Assembly (NCBI GenBank): GCA_027064085.1
Contig: JAMOQH010000157.1
Span: 1-64,000 of the forward strand
Source: a bacterium
GTDB lineage: Bacteria > UBP6 > JAFGXH01
Length of the DNA stretch: 64,000 nucleotides
Direction of reading: 5' to 3'
The notes beneath the pieces are model-generated. The model made no database searches. It saw only the letters and a list, made by a program, of their open reading frames with translations, and had not been told where the DNA came from. Position numbers and translations under genes: made by a program. Every line of letters begins with the position of its first letter. Positions within the stretch are counted from its first letter, which is position 1. Shown here in pieces: positions 34,099 to 42,874 of the stretch.

Positions 34099-35307
34099 TT
34101 ATTTTTTAATATCTTTCACTGCCAATACAGCCATACTTGAGGCCACCTGAATATTGTAGCCCCCTGTATCTCCATCTATATCAAGAACTTCTCCTGCAAA
34201 GTATAGCCCTTTTACAAGTTTACTTTCCATAGTTTTAGGATTTATCTCTTTGATATTAATTCCACCTGCTGTTGCCATACCTGAAGGAGAAATTTTATAT
34301 ATTTTATTTTTATATTCTGTTAACATTCTAAGCAAAGATTCTCTCATTTTTTTATTTATATCTGCAATTTTAATATTTTCATCTATATTTATAATATTTA
34401 ATATTTTTAGTATAAATCTAGTTGGTAAATTATATTTTTTTAAATAATTTTTTAATAATCTCCTACCGTTTTCTTGTTGTGTGTGTAATAAATCGTCTTT
34501 AACTTCACTTTTACTAAATCCAACAAAGTTAATTTGTAAATAATAGCCTACTTTTGCATACCTAGATATATTTAATATTACCGGCCCTGATAAATTTCTA
34601 TGTGTTAATAATAAATCATTTTTTAATGTAGCTATTCTTTTATTATTCTCATTTAAGATTATTATTTCAACATTTTTAAATGAAATACCACTAATATCTT
34701 TAAATTGATAATTTTCTATGAAAATTGGAGATAATGCTGGCTTAGGCTCAATTATTGTATGCCCAAAATATTTTGCGAATTTATAACCATCTCCCGTACT
34801 ACCGGTATGGGGATATGTTATTCCACCTGTTGCAATCAACACATTTTTAGAGTAAAAAACTCCGTTATTTATTATAAAATTATTACTATATTCAATAGAT
34901 TCAACTTTTTGATTTACAAATATATCCACATGGTTTTTTCTGCACAAATCATATAATAAAGAGACTACATCTCCTGCTTTTTTGCTTTCGGGAAATACCT
35001 TTCCATCATCTCTAATGTATAAATTCAATCCATTATCTTTGTAAAAACTCATGAGGTCAGTCGGAGTAAAATTATATAAAGAATTTCTCAAAAACTTATT
35101 GTTTTTACCATATTTTGTTAAAAATTCACTTATCTCATCAGAATTTGTAATATTACATTGACCCGCACCAGAAATTAGAATCTTTCGTCCTAGCTTACCG
35201 TTCTTTTCAAGAAGAGCAACTTGTAACCCCTTTTCTGCTCCCTTTATTGCCCCTATAAGTCCTGCTACTCCACCACCTATTATAATTAAGTCATATAGTT
35301 TATTCAT
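34099..35307 (-). CDS. HI0933-family FAD-dependent flavoprotein (YhiN-like)
   Basis: 402 aa. The N-terminal Rossmann motif is DLIIIGGGVAGLIGAIKGAEKG. The family signature GRKILISGAGQCNITN follows at about 41-56, then FPESKKAGDVV, LIATGGITYPHTGSTGDGY and, near the end, GLYFAGEVLDIDGDTGGYN (FAD-binding). Annotated variously as an NAD(P)/FAD-dependent oxidoreductase or aminoacetone oxidase family; the physiological substrate is unknown. It starts one base after the barrel-protein stop, so it belongs to the 38.7-34.1 kb operon although its cytosolic role seems unrelated to the envelope genes there. Confidence 0.9.
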   Translation of the reverse strand: MNKLYDLIIIGGGVAGLIGAIKGAEKGLQVALLEKNGKLGRKILISGAGQCNITNSDEISEFLTKYGKNNKFLRNSLYNFTPTDLMSFYKDNGLNLYIRDDGKVFPESKKAGDVVSLLYDLCRKNHVDIFVNQKVESIEYSNNFIINNGVFYSKNVLIATGGITYPHTGSTGDGYKFAKYFGHTIIEPKPALSPIFIENYQFKDISGISFKNVEIIILNENNKRIATLKNDLLLTHRNLSGPVILNISRYAKVGYYLQINFVGFSKSEVKDDLLHTQQENGRRLLKNYLKKYNLPTRFILKILNIINIDENIKIADINKKMRESLLRMLTEYKNKIYKISPSGMATAGGINIKEINPKTMESKLVKGLYFAGEVLDIDGDTGGYNIQVASSMAVLAVKDIKK

Positions 35308-35308
35308 C

Positions 35309-36601
35309 TTAAAACATATACTTTAATTCAAAAAAGAATCTACTAAATTCTTCAAGCCGCCCAAATCTTGTACCACTAGCTCCTCTAAAATTTATTACAC
35401 CTATGTAAGATTTTAATTGGCTTGATATATTCCAAGAAGCAAACAATAAATTCATCATATTTAAATCTAATAAATCAGCAGAACCTAAAAATTGAAAACT
35501 TAACATTGGAGTAAATGAATATCTTATTCTGTAAATAGTGCTATATGTATTTATTCTTGATACAAAAATATCATCTCCAAGCATAGGACTCAAACTATCA
35601 TACTCTAACTGCCTGTTGTAATTTAATAATCTTGTGTAAGATATTTGTAAAGAAATAGATAAACCATTAGAAAATTCTTTTTCAAAGCCAAATGCTGTTT
35701 TTATATTTCTATTTTTAATACTAACATCTTTACCAATTTCATCTTCTGTATGATGATATGCTAATTCAAAAAGCCAAACTGTATCAAATAATATTGTTTC
35801 AAAATCTAAACCCATTACTTGTAGCTTTTTGTATTCTGGAGTAAATGTTGCCACATTCATATCAACAACAACAGAAAAATTTCTATCATATCCTTTAAAA
35901 TAATTTAATGAAAAATCAGTATCTTCTCCTACCTCAAATGTAATTTTAGCACCAATTTCAGTATTGGTAATATTTCTTGATGAATGTTTTGCTATTGTTT
36001 TAGTTAGTGGCCCCATTTGATTTGGTAATTCCATTTTATTTATAGGAGCAATTGGAAGAAATACTGTTTCTAATGTTGCAATATCAAAAAGATTAAAATC
36101 TAATTTTAAGGCATCAACAGCAACTCTATAGTTCTCTTTTTCTGCACTCATAGTCATAAAATTCCATGGAGAAATAACATCAAGTGCCCCACCCCATTCA
36201 AATTTTCCCCAAAAAATATACTGACGCCCTAATTTTAAATCAAGGAACCCTCCTATATCTCTAATCCCTATATAACCTTCTTTAAAATAAGTTGTCATGC
36301 CATCTGAATTCAAAGAAGTTGGTTCTTGTTCTAAAATTTTAAAATCATAATCAAATTCTAATATTGTATTAAAATAAATATCTTTAGTTACATCGTTATT
36401 AAACCTTAATTGTAAAGTTAAACCACCTCTATCATATATAAATTTATCTTTTTTTAATTTTTGATTACTCCAATTTATGTCAGACATAGCTCCACTAATA
36501 TCAGTATAATTGTAGTCCTTGATATAACCTGATATTAAATTATTTTCTGCAAATAAATTAACAGTAAATATAAAAAATGCCAAAATAGGTATTATTCTCA
36601 T
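35309..36601 (-). CDS. Outer-membrane beta-barrel protein (DUF1302-like)
   Basis: 430 aa with a signal peptide (cut near LFAEN, residue 18). The mature protein consists of alternating amphipathic strands and ends in an aromatic residue (ELKYMF), a barrel-insertion signal. GFLDLKLGRQYIFWGKFEWGGALDVISPWNF matches the DUF1302/alginate-porin-like pattern (LR.GRQ...WG......D.I.P.D). These barrels often sit with a LolA-like lipoprotein carrier and an RND/MMPL exporter. Here the LolA-like gene is 12 bp upstream, but no exporter is present. AGGA(A) lies before the ATG. Confidence 0.8.
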   Translation of the reverse strand: MRIIPILAFFIFTVNLFAENNLISGYIKDYNYTDISGAMSDINWSNQKLKKDKFIYDRGGLTLQLRFNNDVTKDIYFNTILEFDYDFKILEQEPTSLNSDGMTTYFKEGYIGIRDIGGFLDLKLGRQYIFWGKFEWGGALDVISPWNFMTMSAEKENYRVAVDALKLDFNLFDIATLETVFLPIAPINKMELPNQMGPLTKTIAKHSSRNITNTEIGAKITFEVGEDTDFSLNYFKGYDRNFSVVVDMNVATFTPEYKKLQVMGLDFETILFDTVWLFELAYHHTEDEIGKDVSIKNRNIKTAFGFEKEFSNGLSISLQISYTRLLNYNRQLEYDSLSPMLGDDIFVSRINTYSTIYRIRYSFTPMLSFQFLGSADLLDLNMMNLLFASWNISSQLKSYIGVINFRGASGTRFGRLEEFSRFFFELKYMF

Positions 36602-36613
36602 GATTTCCTTATT

Positions 36614-37348
36614 TTATAAAGTTTTTAAATATCTTGTTGTAAATATCTTTGAAGAGATTTTCTTTATTTTTATATTTGTTAATATAATTTCAGCCTTAAC
36701 GCCCTCATCAAGGTCACTTGTTTCCATTTTAGTAATAAAATTAACATTATTTATCTTTTTTGATTCTAAAACAGTTTGTATTCTTCTTTTTTTGCCATCT
36801 TTACCAAAAAATTCTGTTTTAACAATAATGTTTTTTTTCTTGTTAATATTCAATATAAGTTTTTTATAACCTGTAATTTCTATGGTTTTATCAGATTTAG
36901 CAATAGCTTCAACAGTAACAATACTATTTTCTTCTTTTAATAATTTGTAATTCCATAATTCAACTCTTGGTTTTAACAAATAAAGAGACAAAAAATCTCT
37001 TAACATAAAATTATCACCATTAGCAGGAACCTTTTTAACTCTTCTTAGTGCTCTTAAATAAATATACCTTTTATCTTTTAGGTTTTTATTACAATGAGCT
37101 AAAAAAGCCATCCCTTTCATGTGAGAAGGAAAAGTAAATATTGCTAAAATTTTTTGTCCATCTTTAGTATCAATAGCTTTGACTGTCATTTTTTTTATTA
37201 GGCTTTCCTTATTTCCTCTTTTTAAATCTAATTGCATATTTGCAGAAAATCCTGTCCAAGACATATTTTTTAAAATATTTTCTATATTTGATTCATAAGA
37301 AAATAATTGGAGATTAAACATAAAAACAAATAAAATCAAAAACTTCAT
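36614..37348 (-). CDS. Outer-membrane lipoprotein-sorting (LolA-like, TP0789-type) protein
   Basis: 244 aa with a signal peptide of about 17 residues. The pattern is that of the LolA_like/TP0789 domain: an N-terminal helix with 'NMSWTGFSANMQLDLKRG', KILAIFTFPSHMKGMAFLAH, YIYLRALRRVKKVP, NFMLRDFLSLYL and TNIKIKKISSKIFTTRYL at the end. Such proteins bind lipid-like ligands in a curved beta-sheet and work with RND/MMPL transporters to move lipids across the periplasm. It lies between a small membrane protein gene and the DUF1302-like barrel gene. Confidence 0.8.
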   Translation of the reverse strand: MKFLILFVFMFNLQLFSYESNIENILKNMSWTGFSANMQLDLKRGNKESLIKKMTVKAIDTKDGQKILAIFTFPSHMKGMAFLAHCNKNLKDKRYIYLRALRRVKKVPANGDNFMLRDFLSLYLLKPRVELWNYKLLKEENSIVTVEAIAKSDKTIEITGYKKLILNINKKKNIIVKTEFFGKDGKKRRIQTVLESKKINNVNFITKMETSDLDEGVKAEIILTNIKIKKISSKIFTTRYLKTL

Positions 37349-37356
37349 AAAATCTC

Positions 37357-37716
37357 CTATTCAAATAATAATTTTTCAACCAAATAAAAATCACTTAAAA
37401 AAGCGACTATCATAAATATATTCGACCACAAAATTCTATATTTATTCTTTTTTAAAATAAAATACCAAACATTTAGTATAAATGGATACATTAAATTGAG
37501 ATATTTAGGCTCATTTAACTTTATGGAAAGAACTGTAAAAATAGTAATTACTAAAAATGACAACACCGAACCCAAAACAGAATATTTTACAGTAGTTTTT
37601 ATATTTTTACTTGAAAGAAATAAAACAATAATAGCAACTATTAATAAAACTCCAGTTGTAAGAAGTGCAGGCTTTAAAACAAATTCTTCTATAAGTTTTA
37701 GTATACTTTTTAACAT
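37357..37716 (-). CDS. Small integral membrane protein
   Basis: 119 aa with four predicted transmembrane helices at about 15-34 (ALLTTGVLLIVAIIVLFL), 43-64 (YSVLGSVLSFLVITIFTVLSI), 72-88 (LNLMYPFILNVWYFIL) and 95-115 (ILWSNIFMIVAFLSDFYLV). No family recognised. The ATG at 37716 is three bases after the upstream stop codon, and the LolA-like gene starts 8 bp further on, so it is part of the envelope operon and may be an accessory subunit of that system. Confidence 0.7.
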   Translation of the reverse strand: MLKSILKLIEEFVLKPALLTTGVLLIVAIIVLFLSSKNIKTTVKYSVLGSVLSFLVITIFTVLSIKLNEPKYLNLMYPFILNVWYFILKKNKYRILWSNIFMIVAFLSDFYLVEKLLFE

Positions 37717-37719
37717 TTA

Positions 37720-38721
37720 TTAATCAATATCTAGTATTTCAACATTTTCGGTAATATTACTTTCGGGTAAAACTACTGAAAATTTAACTTGAGGGTCAGT
37801 ATCTTCTGCCTTAAAACCAGTTCCATCAACATCACCATAAAGCCAAATATAAAAATCACCATTATAATCAGTTGCAAGTTTAAATGTTCCTTCTTTTGTT
37901 GGGTCTAAAGTAAAGGTATATGGAAAAGTAATAGGTCCGTCTATAAAATGAGCATATTTAGGCATTCCCCCATAAGTATCATTATCATAACCAGCAAGAC
38001 CTATTCTTTTTATTTCTTTTGAACCTGTGTAATTAACGGTAATATTCATTTCATAAGATTTTGTAGTTGCTTCACATGTTAATTGGTCTTCACTACAAAT
38101 AGTACCTGCCTCACAAGTTCCACAAGTATTACCACCACAACCATCATCGCCACAAACTTTATCTGTACAATCAGGCACACAATTGTCTTCACAAACACCT
38201 TCATTACATACTTTATTATCTTCACATTTTCCATTTGGATGTTCTTTAGAACATAAATCTTCATTAGTTGTTTGGTCTTTTAATTCAACATTAAATGTTT
38301 CATCTTTAGTTGGAGTAAAATCAGCTCCTAGATAAACCGGGTCTATACTATGAACTTCTAGTTTTCCGTCTGTTGTATCAACATCACCATAAATAACAAC
38401 TAAATATTTTTTCCCTTTAAATCCTTCTAGTTTAATTTCAACTTCTTTAGAAAAATCAACTCCACCTGTTGTAAGGGCTTCAGTAGGAAAAGAAAGCGCA
38501 CTTGCAGGAGAGCCAGCAGGCATTTGATTTTGTACACTTGTTTCATAATCAAAAAAAGCTGCTCTTACTTGTTTAATTTCAGAACTTCCTTTATAGTCTA
38601 TTTTATAAGTTAAGGTATAGCTTTCTTTATCTGTATTTTTTACAATTTTCTCATCTCCACATGCAGAAAACACAAACATTGAGATTAAAGAAAGAGCTAG
38701 AATTTGGTAAATTCTTTTCAT
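37720..38721 (-). CDS. Lipoprotein with duplicated domain around a CGDDGCGG Cys-rich linker
   Basis: 333 aa. Lipobox VFSAC (Cys21). Residues about 36-150 and 215-333 are related beta-rich domains: both start SY(T/E)(L/M).(Y/I)(K/T)(I/V)(D/N)Y(K/T)GS.EIK and contain IYGDVD/LYGDVDGTG followed by a 'DP' element. Between them is a linker with about 16 Cys: LCSKEHPNGKCEDNKVC, then CVPDCTDKVCGDDGCGGNTCGTC. The CGDDGCGG motif is frequent in secreted proteins of Myxococcota-like and Bradymonadota-like genomes. Probably a calcium- or ligand-binding surface lipoprotein. First gene of the envelope operon that continues to 34.1 kb. Confidence 0.85.
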   Translation of the reverse strand: MKRIYQILALSLISMFVFSACGDEKIVKNTDKESYTLTYKIDYKGSSEIKQVRAAFFDYETSVQNQMPAGSPASALSFPTEALTTGGVDFSKEVEIKLEGFKGKKYLVVIYGDVDTTDGKLEVHSIDPVYLGADFTPTKDETFNVELKDQTTNEDLCSKEHPNGKCEDNKVCNEGVCEDNCVPDCTDKVCGDDGCGGNTCGTCEAGTICSEDQLTCEATTKSYEMNITVNYTGSKEIKRIGLAGYDNDTYGGMPKYAHFIDGPITFPYTFTLDPTKEGTFKLATDYNGDFYIWLYGDVDGTGFKAEDTDPQVKFSVVLPESNITENVEILDID

Positions 38722-38885
38722 TTTTATACTCCTATTTATAATAAAATAAAAAATTTTTGTTATACATAATGTATAAACTATAGTTTTATAGCTTAATTTA
38801 TAAAATTTGTCAATACAAATAAGTTAAAAAAATACTTGTTTATGTTTATTCTTTGTTTTTATTTCTAGTGAATTTTAATTACTGC

Positions 38886-38914
38886 TTGACAATATTTCCT
38901 TTCTACAATATAGT
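38886..38914 (+). promoter_or_regulatory. Strong sigma70 promoter upstream of suhB
   Basis: TTGACA (38886-38891), 17-bp spacer, TATAGT (38909-38914). Transcription should start near 38921, leaving a leader of about 107 nt. Confidence 0.75.
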
Positions 38915-38920
38915 TTTTAT

Positions 38921-39027
38921 CTGGTATTAAAGGGGGTGACTAAGCTTAAAAATCGTTTATCCAGATTGAAATAGGGATTACACAAAGGCATTCTAAGGGA
39001 ATATTTGTGCATAAAAAAAGGAGAAAA
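38921..39027 (+). promoter_or_regulatory. Structured 5' leader of suhB
   Basis: The leader contains CTGG...CCAG closing a first stem and then CACAAA-GGC-ATTC...GAAT-A-TTTGTG, a 6-bp plus 4-bp stem. The second stem ends 15 bases before the AAGGAG ribosome binding site. No known riboswitch class could be matched by eye. A regulatory role is only a possibility. Confidence 0.3.
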
Positions 39028-39807
39028 ATGAATGATATAGAAAGCAGAATAGAATATGCAAAAATATTTGCAAAAGGAGCAGGAAAAGTGCTTCTTAAAA
39101 GATTTAAAAAAAGAAAATTAGTTATAGAAAAAAAGGGAGATATCGATTTAGTTACAGATGCTGATAAAAAAGCAGAAGCTCATATAATTGGTTCTATTTT
39201 TAACAAATTTCCTGAAGATTCAATTTTGGCAGAGGAAAGTGGAGATATTCTTGTTAAAAACAGTAAATATAGATGGATAATAGACCCATTAGATGGAACA
39301 ACTAATTTTGCTCAAAAATTTTATTTATTTGCTGTTTCTATAGCAATAGAAAGCGAAAGAGGCATAGAAGCAGGTGTTATTTATATTCCTTATTTCGATG
39401 AAATGTACTATGCAATAAAAGGAAAAGAAGCTTTTTTAAATAATGACCCAATTAAAATATCACAAAAGGAAAAGCTAATAAACTCAGTTATCGCAACAGG
39501 TTTTCCATATAGTAAAAATGAAAATAATGACAATAATCTCAAAGAACACAATAAAATGATAACTAAATGTAGAGATATACGAAGAACAGGTAGTGCAGCT
39601 ATTGATTTAGCTTATACTGCAAGTGGAATTTGGGATGGATACTGGGAAAAGAAGTTAAAGCCTTGGGATATTGCAGCAGGAGCTTTAATTGTTAAAGAGG
39701 CTGGGGGAGTAATAAAGGGCTTAAAAGGTGAAAACTTTGATTATATGAGTGGAAATATTATCGCAGGCAATGAAAAAATTGTTAATTTAATGATTAATGA
39801 ACTTTAA
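39028..39807 (+). CDS. suhB: Inositol monophosphatase family protein (SuhB-like)
   Basis: About 259 aa, Mg2+-dependent phosphatase of the IMPase superfamily. DLVTDADKKAE, ILAEESGD (metal-binding Glu), WIIDPLDGTTNFAQKF (motif A, D-P-L-D-G-T) and KPWDIAAGALIVKEAGG (motif B, WD.A) are all intact. The ATG at 39028 has AAAGGAG five bases upstream; a GTG at 39007 would add seven basic residues (HKKRRK) but has no ribosome binding site. Substrates could be inositol-1-phosphate, fructose-1,6-bisphosphate or NADP-related phosphates; SuhB also binds rRNA antitermination complexes in E. coli. It stands alone. Confidence 0.92.
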   Translation: MNDIESRIEYAKIFAKGAGKVLLKRFKKRKLVIEKKGDIDLVTDADKKAEAHIIGSIFNKFPEDSILAEESGDILVKNSKYRWIIDPLDGTTNFAQKFYLFAVSIAIESERGIEAGVIYIPYFDEMYYAIKGKEAFLNNDPIKISQKEKLINSVIATGFPYSKNENNDNNLKEHNKMITKCRDIRRTGSAAIDLAYTASGIWDGYWEKKLKPWDIAAGALIVKEAGGVIKGLKGENFDYMSGNIIAGNEKIVNLMINEL

Positions 39808-39901
39808 TTATTTACTCCATGCCAACAAGTTGGAGCTTATGTATAAAATATGAATTATTTAATTTAACATATTAAGTAAATCAATATTATTATAAAGAAA
39901 A

Positions 39902-40008
39902 TGTTATAATCCCACTGTAGTGGAGAGAAAATTATAAAAAATTATAAAAAAACTCTATTCAAAAGTTTTAAAGTATGATATATAAACTATCCGTCTATTT
40001 AAATAGAC
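39902..40008 (+). promoter_or_regulatory. Promoter region and palindromes upstream of ygeW
   Basis: An extended -10 (TGTTATAAT, 39902-39910) is followed at the presumed transcription start by CCACT-GT-AGTGG (39912-39923). A perfect 16-bp palindrome GTCTATTTAAATAGAC lies at 39993-40008 in the leader, about 50 bp before the ATG. The palindromes could be operators for substrate control of ygeW and its partner. Confidence 0.45.
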
Positions 40009-40056
40009 AAATTCAAGCATTTAATGTTTTAAACAATATATTTTTTAGGAGTCGCA

Positions 40057-41244
40057 ATGAATGAAAAAATTAAAAAAAATCTTGAAAGATTAAAAGAACT
40101 TAATATTGATATGTTTGGTAAAGATTTTTTATTAACTTGGGAAAAAAGTGACGATGAAATCGAAGCGACTATGCTTTTTACTGAAATAATAAAAGAAATG
40201 CACAAAAATAACATCTCAACAAAGGTTTTTGATTCTGGTATTGCTGTTCCTGTATTTAGAGATAATTCTACAAGAACTAGATTTAGCTTTAGCTCAGCTT
40301 GTAACGCTTTAGGTTTAGGCTTACAAGATTTAGATGAAAAAAAATCACAAATTGCTCATGGTGAAACTGTTAGAGAAACTGCAAATATGATATCATTTTT
40401 AGCTGATGTTATTGGAATTCGTGATGACTTATATATTGAAGAAGGTGATAGATACCAAAGAGAAGTGGCTTCTGCATTAGATTTTGGCTACAATGAGGGA
40501 TTATTACACCAAAGACCAACTATAATTAATTTACAATCAGATATAGACCACCCAACTCAATCTATGAGTGATTTATCTAAAATTAAGGATCACTTTGGTT
40601 CTTTAGAAAATTTAAAGGGTAAAAAATTAGTAATGTCATGGGCATATTCACCAAGCTATGGAAAACCATTATCTGTTGCTCAAGGAATGATAGGTTTACT
40701 TACTAGATTTGGTATGGATGTTGTTTTGGCTCACCCTGAAGGATATAATGTAATGGATAGTGTTATTGATGTTGCAAAAGAAAATGCTGAAAAGAGTGGT
40801 GGTAGCTTTACTATTAGCCATGATATGAAAGAAGCATTTAAAGATGCTGATGTTGTATGTCCTAAATCTTGGGCTTCTTATTCTGTTATGGAGCAAAGAA
40901 GAGATTTACTGCATGCACAAGACTTTGACGGACTTGATGCTCTTGAAAAAAGTTGCTTACTTGAAAATGCAGACCACATGAACTGGGAATACACCAAAGA
41001 AATGGAAGCATTAACTAATAATGCACTATACATGCATCCTCTTCCTGCTGATGTAACTGGCTTGAACTGCGAACACGGCGAAGTAACAAGAGAAGTTTTT
41101 GATTCTCACCTAAAAGATACTTATCATCAAGCATCATTTAAGCCTTTTGCTATGATGGCTATGATTTGGTTGAGTAAGTTTGAAAATCCTATAGCAAAAA
41201 TAGAAGAAGTTTTAGAAAATAACAAAAAGAGATTAAATAAATAG
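40057..41244 (+). CDS. ygeW: Knotted carbamoyltransferase YgeW
   Basis: 395-aa member of the aspartate/ornithine carbamoyltransferase superfamily with a trefoil knot. The carbamoyl-phosphate motif STRTR is at about 71-75 (FRDNSTRTRFSF). HGETVRETANMISFLADVIGIRDD, HPTQSMSDL and the late MHPLPAD are YgeW-type signatures. YgeW enzymes belong to anaerobic purine/urate breakdown clusters, acting on an unidentified acceptor near 2,3-diaminopropionate metabolism. TTTAGGAG precedes the ATG. It is followed 56 bp later by a fold-type II PLP enzyme, as in other ygeW loci, but the xanthine dehydrogenase-like genes (xdh, ygfK, ssnA) usual for those clusters are absent. Confidence 0.9.
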   Translation: MNEKIKKNLERLKELNIDMFGKDFLLTWEKSDDEIEATMLFTEIIKEMHKNNISTKVFDSGIAVPVFRDNSTRTRFSFSSACNALGLGLQDLDEKKSQIAHGETVRETANMISFLADVIGIRDDLYIEEGDRYQREVASALDFGYNEGLLHQRPTIINLQSDIDHPTQSMSDLSKIKDHFGSLENLKGKKLVMSWAYSPSYGKPLSVAQGMIGLLTRFGMDVVLAHPEGYNVMDSVIDVAKENAEKSGGSFTISHDMKEAFKDADVVCPKSWASYSVMEQRRDLLHAQDFDGLDALEKSCLLENADHMNWEYTKEMEALTNNALYMHPLPADVTGLNCEHGEVTREVFDSHLKDTYHQASFKPFAMMAMIWLSKFENPIAKIEEVLENNKKRLNK

Positions 41245-41300
41245 ATAATAGGCTTTTAACGATGATATTAGAGGCCTTGTTGATTTTTTAGGAGAAAAAA

Positions 41301-42767
41301 ATGGCAAAAAAAACAAGAGAAGAAGTTTTAGAAAACACTATTCAAAGATTTAAAGAAAAGGGACTTATTTTACCCACTTATGAACAAATGAGAAATCCTG
41401 AATTGGTTCCTCAAAAAATTAAAGAAGAGTTAAAAAATATTGGTTTATGGGACTTTAACCCTCTTAATTTATTCAGATTAACATGGAAGAACGATCCTGA
41501 AACAGGAGAATTTGGTAAAGTTAACTATATAGAACTTCCTACTGAATTAACAGGAGTTAAAGCTAAAATATTTGTATTAACTGGTAAATTTTTTCCTACA
41601 GGAGCACATAAAGTTGGTGCAACTTATGGTCCACTAATAGAAAAATTAATTAATGGAACATTTGATCCAACAACTCAAAAAGCTTTATGGCCTTCTACAG
41701 GTAACTATTGCCGTGGTGGAGCTTATGATAGTAAACTATTAGGATGTGAAGCTATAGCTATTTTACCCGAAGATATGTCTCAAGAAAGATTTGAATGGTT
41801 AAAAGAAACAGGTGCTGAAATTTTTGCAACTCATGGTTCTGAATCTAATGTTAAAGAAATTTATGACAAAGTTAAAGAATTAATGGCAGAGAGAGGTGAT
41901 GAAATAGTTAATCTTAACCAATTTGCAGAAATAGGAAATCCACTATGGCATTATGCAGTAACAGGGCCTGCTATGGAAGAAGTTTTTGGATACCATAAAG
42001 ATGAAAACTCAAGATTTGCAGGTATTTTCTTAACTCAAGGAAGTGCAGGAACACTCGGTGCAGGTGAATACTTAAAAACAGTATTTCCTAATATGAAACT
42101 TGGTGTTGGTGAAGCTGTTCAATGTCCTACTTTATTAAGAAATGGATATGGTTCTCATAGAATAGAGGGAATAGGTGATAAACACATTCCTTGGGTACAT
42201 AATATTAGAAGTATGGACTTTGTTGCAGGTATTGATGATGAACCAAATATGCACATTATGCGTTTGTTCAATGAGCCTGAAGGACATAAATATTTATTAG
42301 AACAAGGTGTTAAACAAGAGTTAATTGACCAACTTCATTTACTTGGAATCTCTGGTATTGCAAATGTTATGGGTGCAATCAAACAAGCTAAATACTATGA
42401 AATGGATGAAAATGATTTTATTCTTACTATAGGTACAGATTCTATGGAAATGTATCAATCAAGAATGAAAGAAGAACAAGAAAGATTAGGAGATTTTACT
42501 CATGAAGTAGCTGCTATGACTTATTATGGTGACTTAATGGGTTTAGGTACTGATAACATTATTGAGCCTAACTATGTTGAACTTAGAAGAATGCATAATT
42601 TAAAATATTTTACTTGGATAGAGCAACAAGGTAAAACAGTTGAAGAGTTAGATGCTCAATGGTATGATAGAGATTATTGGACAAGAGAATGGCATAAAGC
42701 TGATGAGTGGGATGCCAAAATTAAAGAATTTAACGCTAGAACAGGTGTTGAAAAGAAATTTTTATAA
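41301..42767 (+). CDS. PLP-dependent fold-type II lyase (cysteine synthase/threonine synthase-like)
   Basis: 488-aa cytoplasmic enzyme of the tryptophan-synthase-beta family. The PLP lysine is Lys104 in FPTGAHKVGATYG. WPSTGNYCRGGAYDSKLLG provides the phosphate- and substrate-contacting loop, FLTQGSAGTLGAG is the glycine-rich phosphate cradle, and ILTIGTDSMEMY lies near the end. It is longer than YgeX (2,3-diaminopropionate ammonia-lyase, about 400 aa), but sits where YgeX-like enzymes sit next to ygeW, so a diaminopropionate-like substrate is plausible. TTAGGAG precedes the ATG. A clear terminator follows the stop by 9 bp, closing the two-gene unit. Confidence 0.82.
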   Translation: MAKKTREEVLENTIQRFKEKGLILPTYEQMRNPELVPQKIKEELKNIGLWDFNPLNLFRLTWKNDPETGEFGKVNYIELPTELTGVKAKIFVLTGKFFPTGAHKVGATYGPLIEKLINGTFDPTTQKALWPSTGNYCRGGAYDSKLLGCEAIAILPEDMSQERFEWLKETGAEIFATHGSESNVKEIYDKVKELMAERGDEIVNLNQFAEIGNPLWHYAVTGPAMEEVFGYHKDENSRFAGIFLTQGSAGTLGAGEYLKTVFPNMKLGVGEAVQCPTLLRNGYGSHRIEGIGDKHIPWVHNIRSMDFVAGIDDEPNMHIMRLFNEPEGHKYLLEQGVKQELIDQLHLLGISGIANVMGAIKQAKYYEMDENDFILTIGTDSMEMYQSRMKEEQERLGDFTHEVAAMTYYGDLMGLGTDNIIEPNYVELRRMHNLKYFTWIEQQGKTVEELDAQWYDRDYWTREWHKADEWDAKIKEFNARTGVEKKFL

Positions 42768-42776
42768 TTATCTCCT

Positions 42777-42796
42777 CCCACTTGTGTGGGTTTTAA
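42777..42796 (+). terminator. Terminator after the ygeW-PLP enzyme unit
   Basis: CCCAC-TTGT-GTGGG followed by TTTTAA, starting 9 bp after the stop codon. The stem is short but G+C-rich against an AT background. Confidence 0.65.
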
Positions 42797-42874
42797 CCTC
42801 ATAAATGATACTCATTCAAATTTGATAAAAATATAGTTTAATTATTTAATATATTGTTTTTATTATAAAATCAT

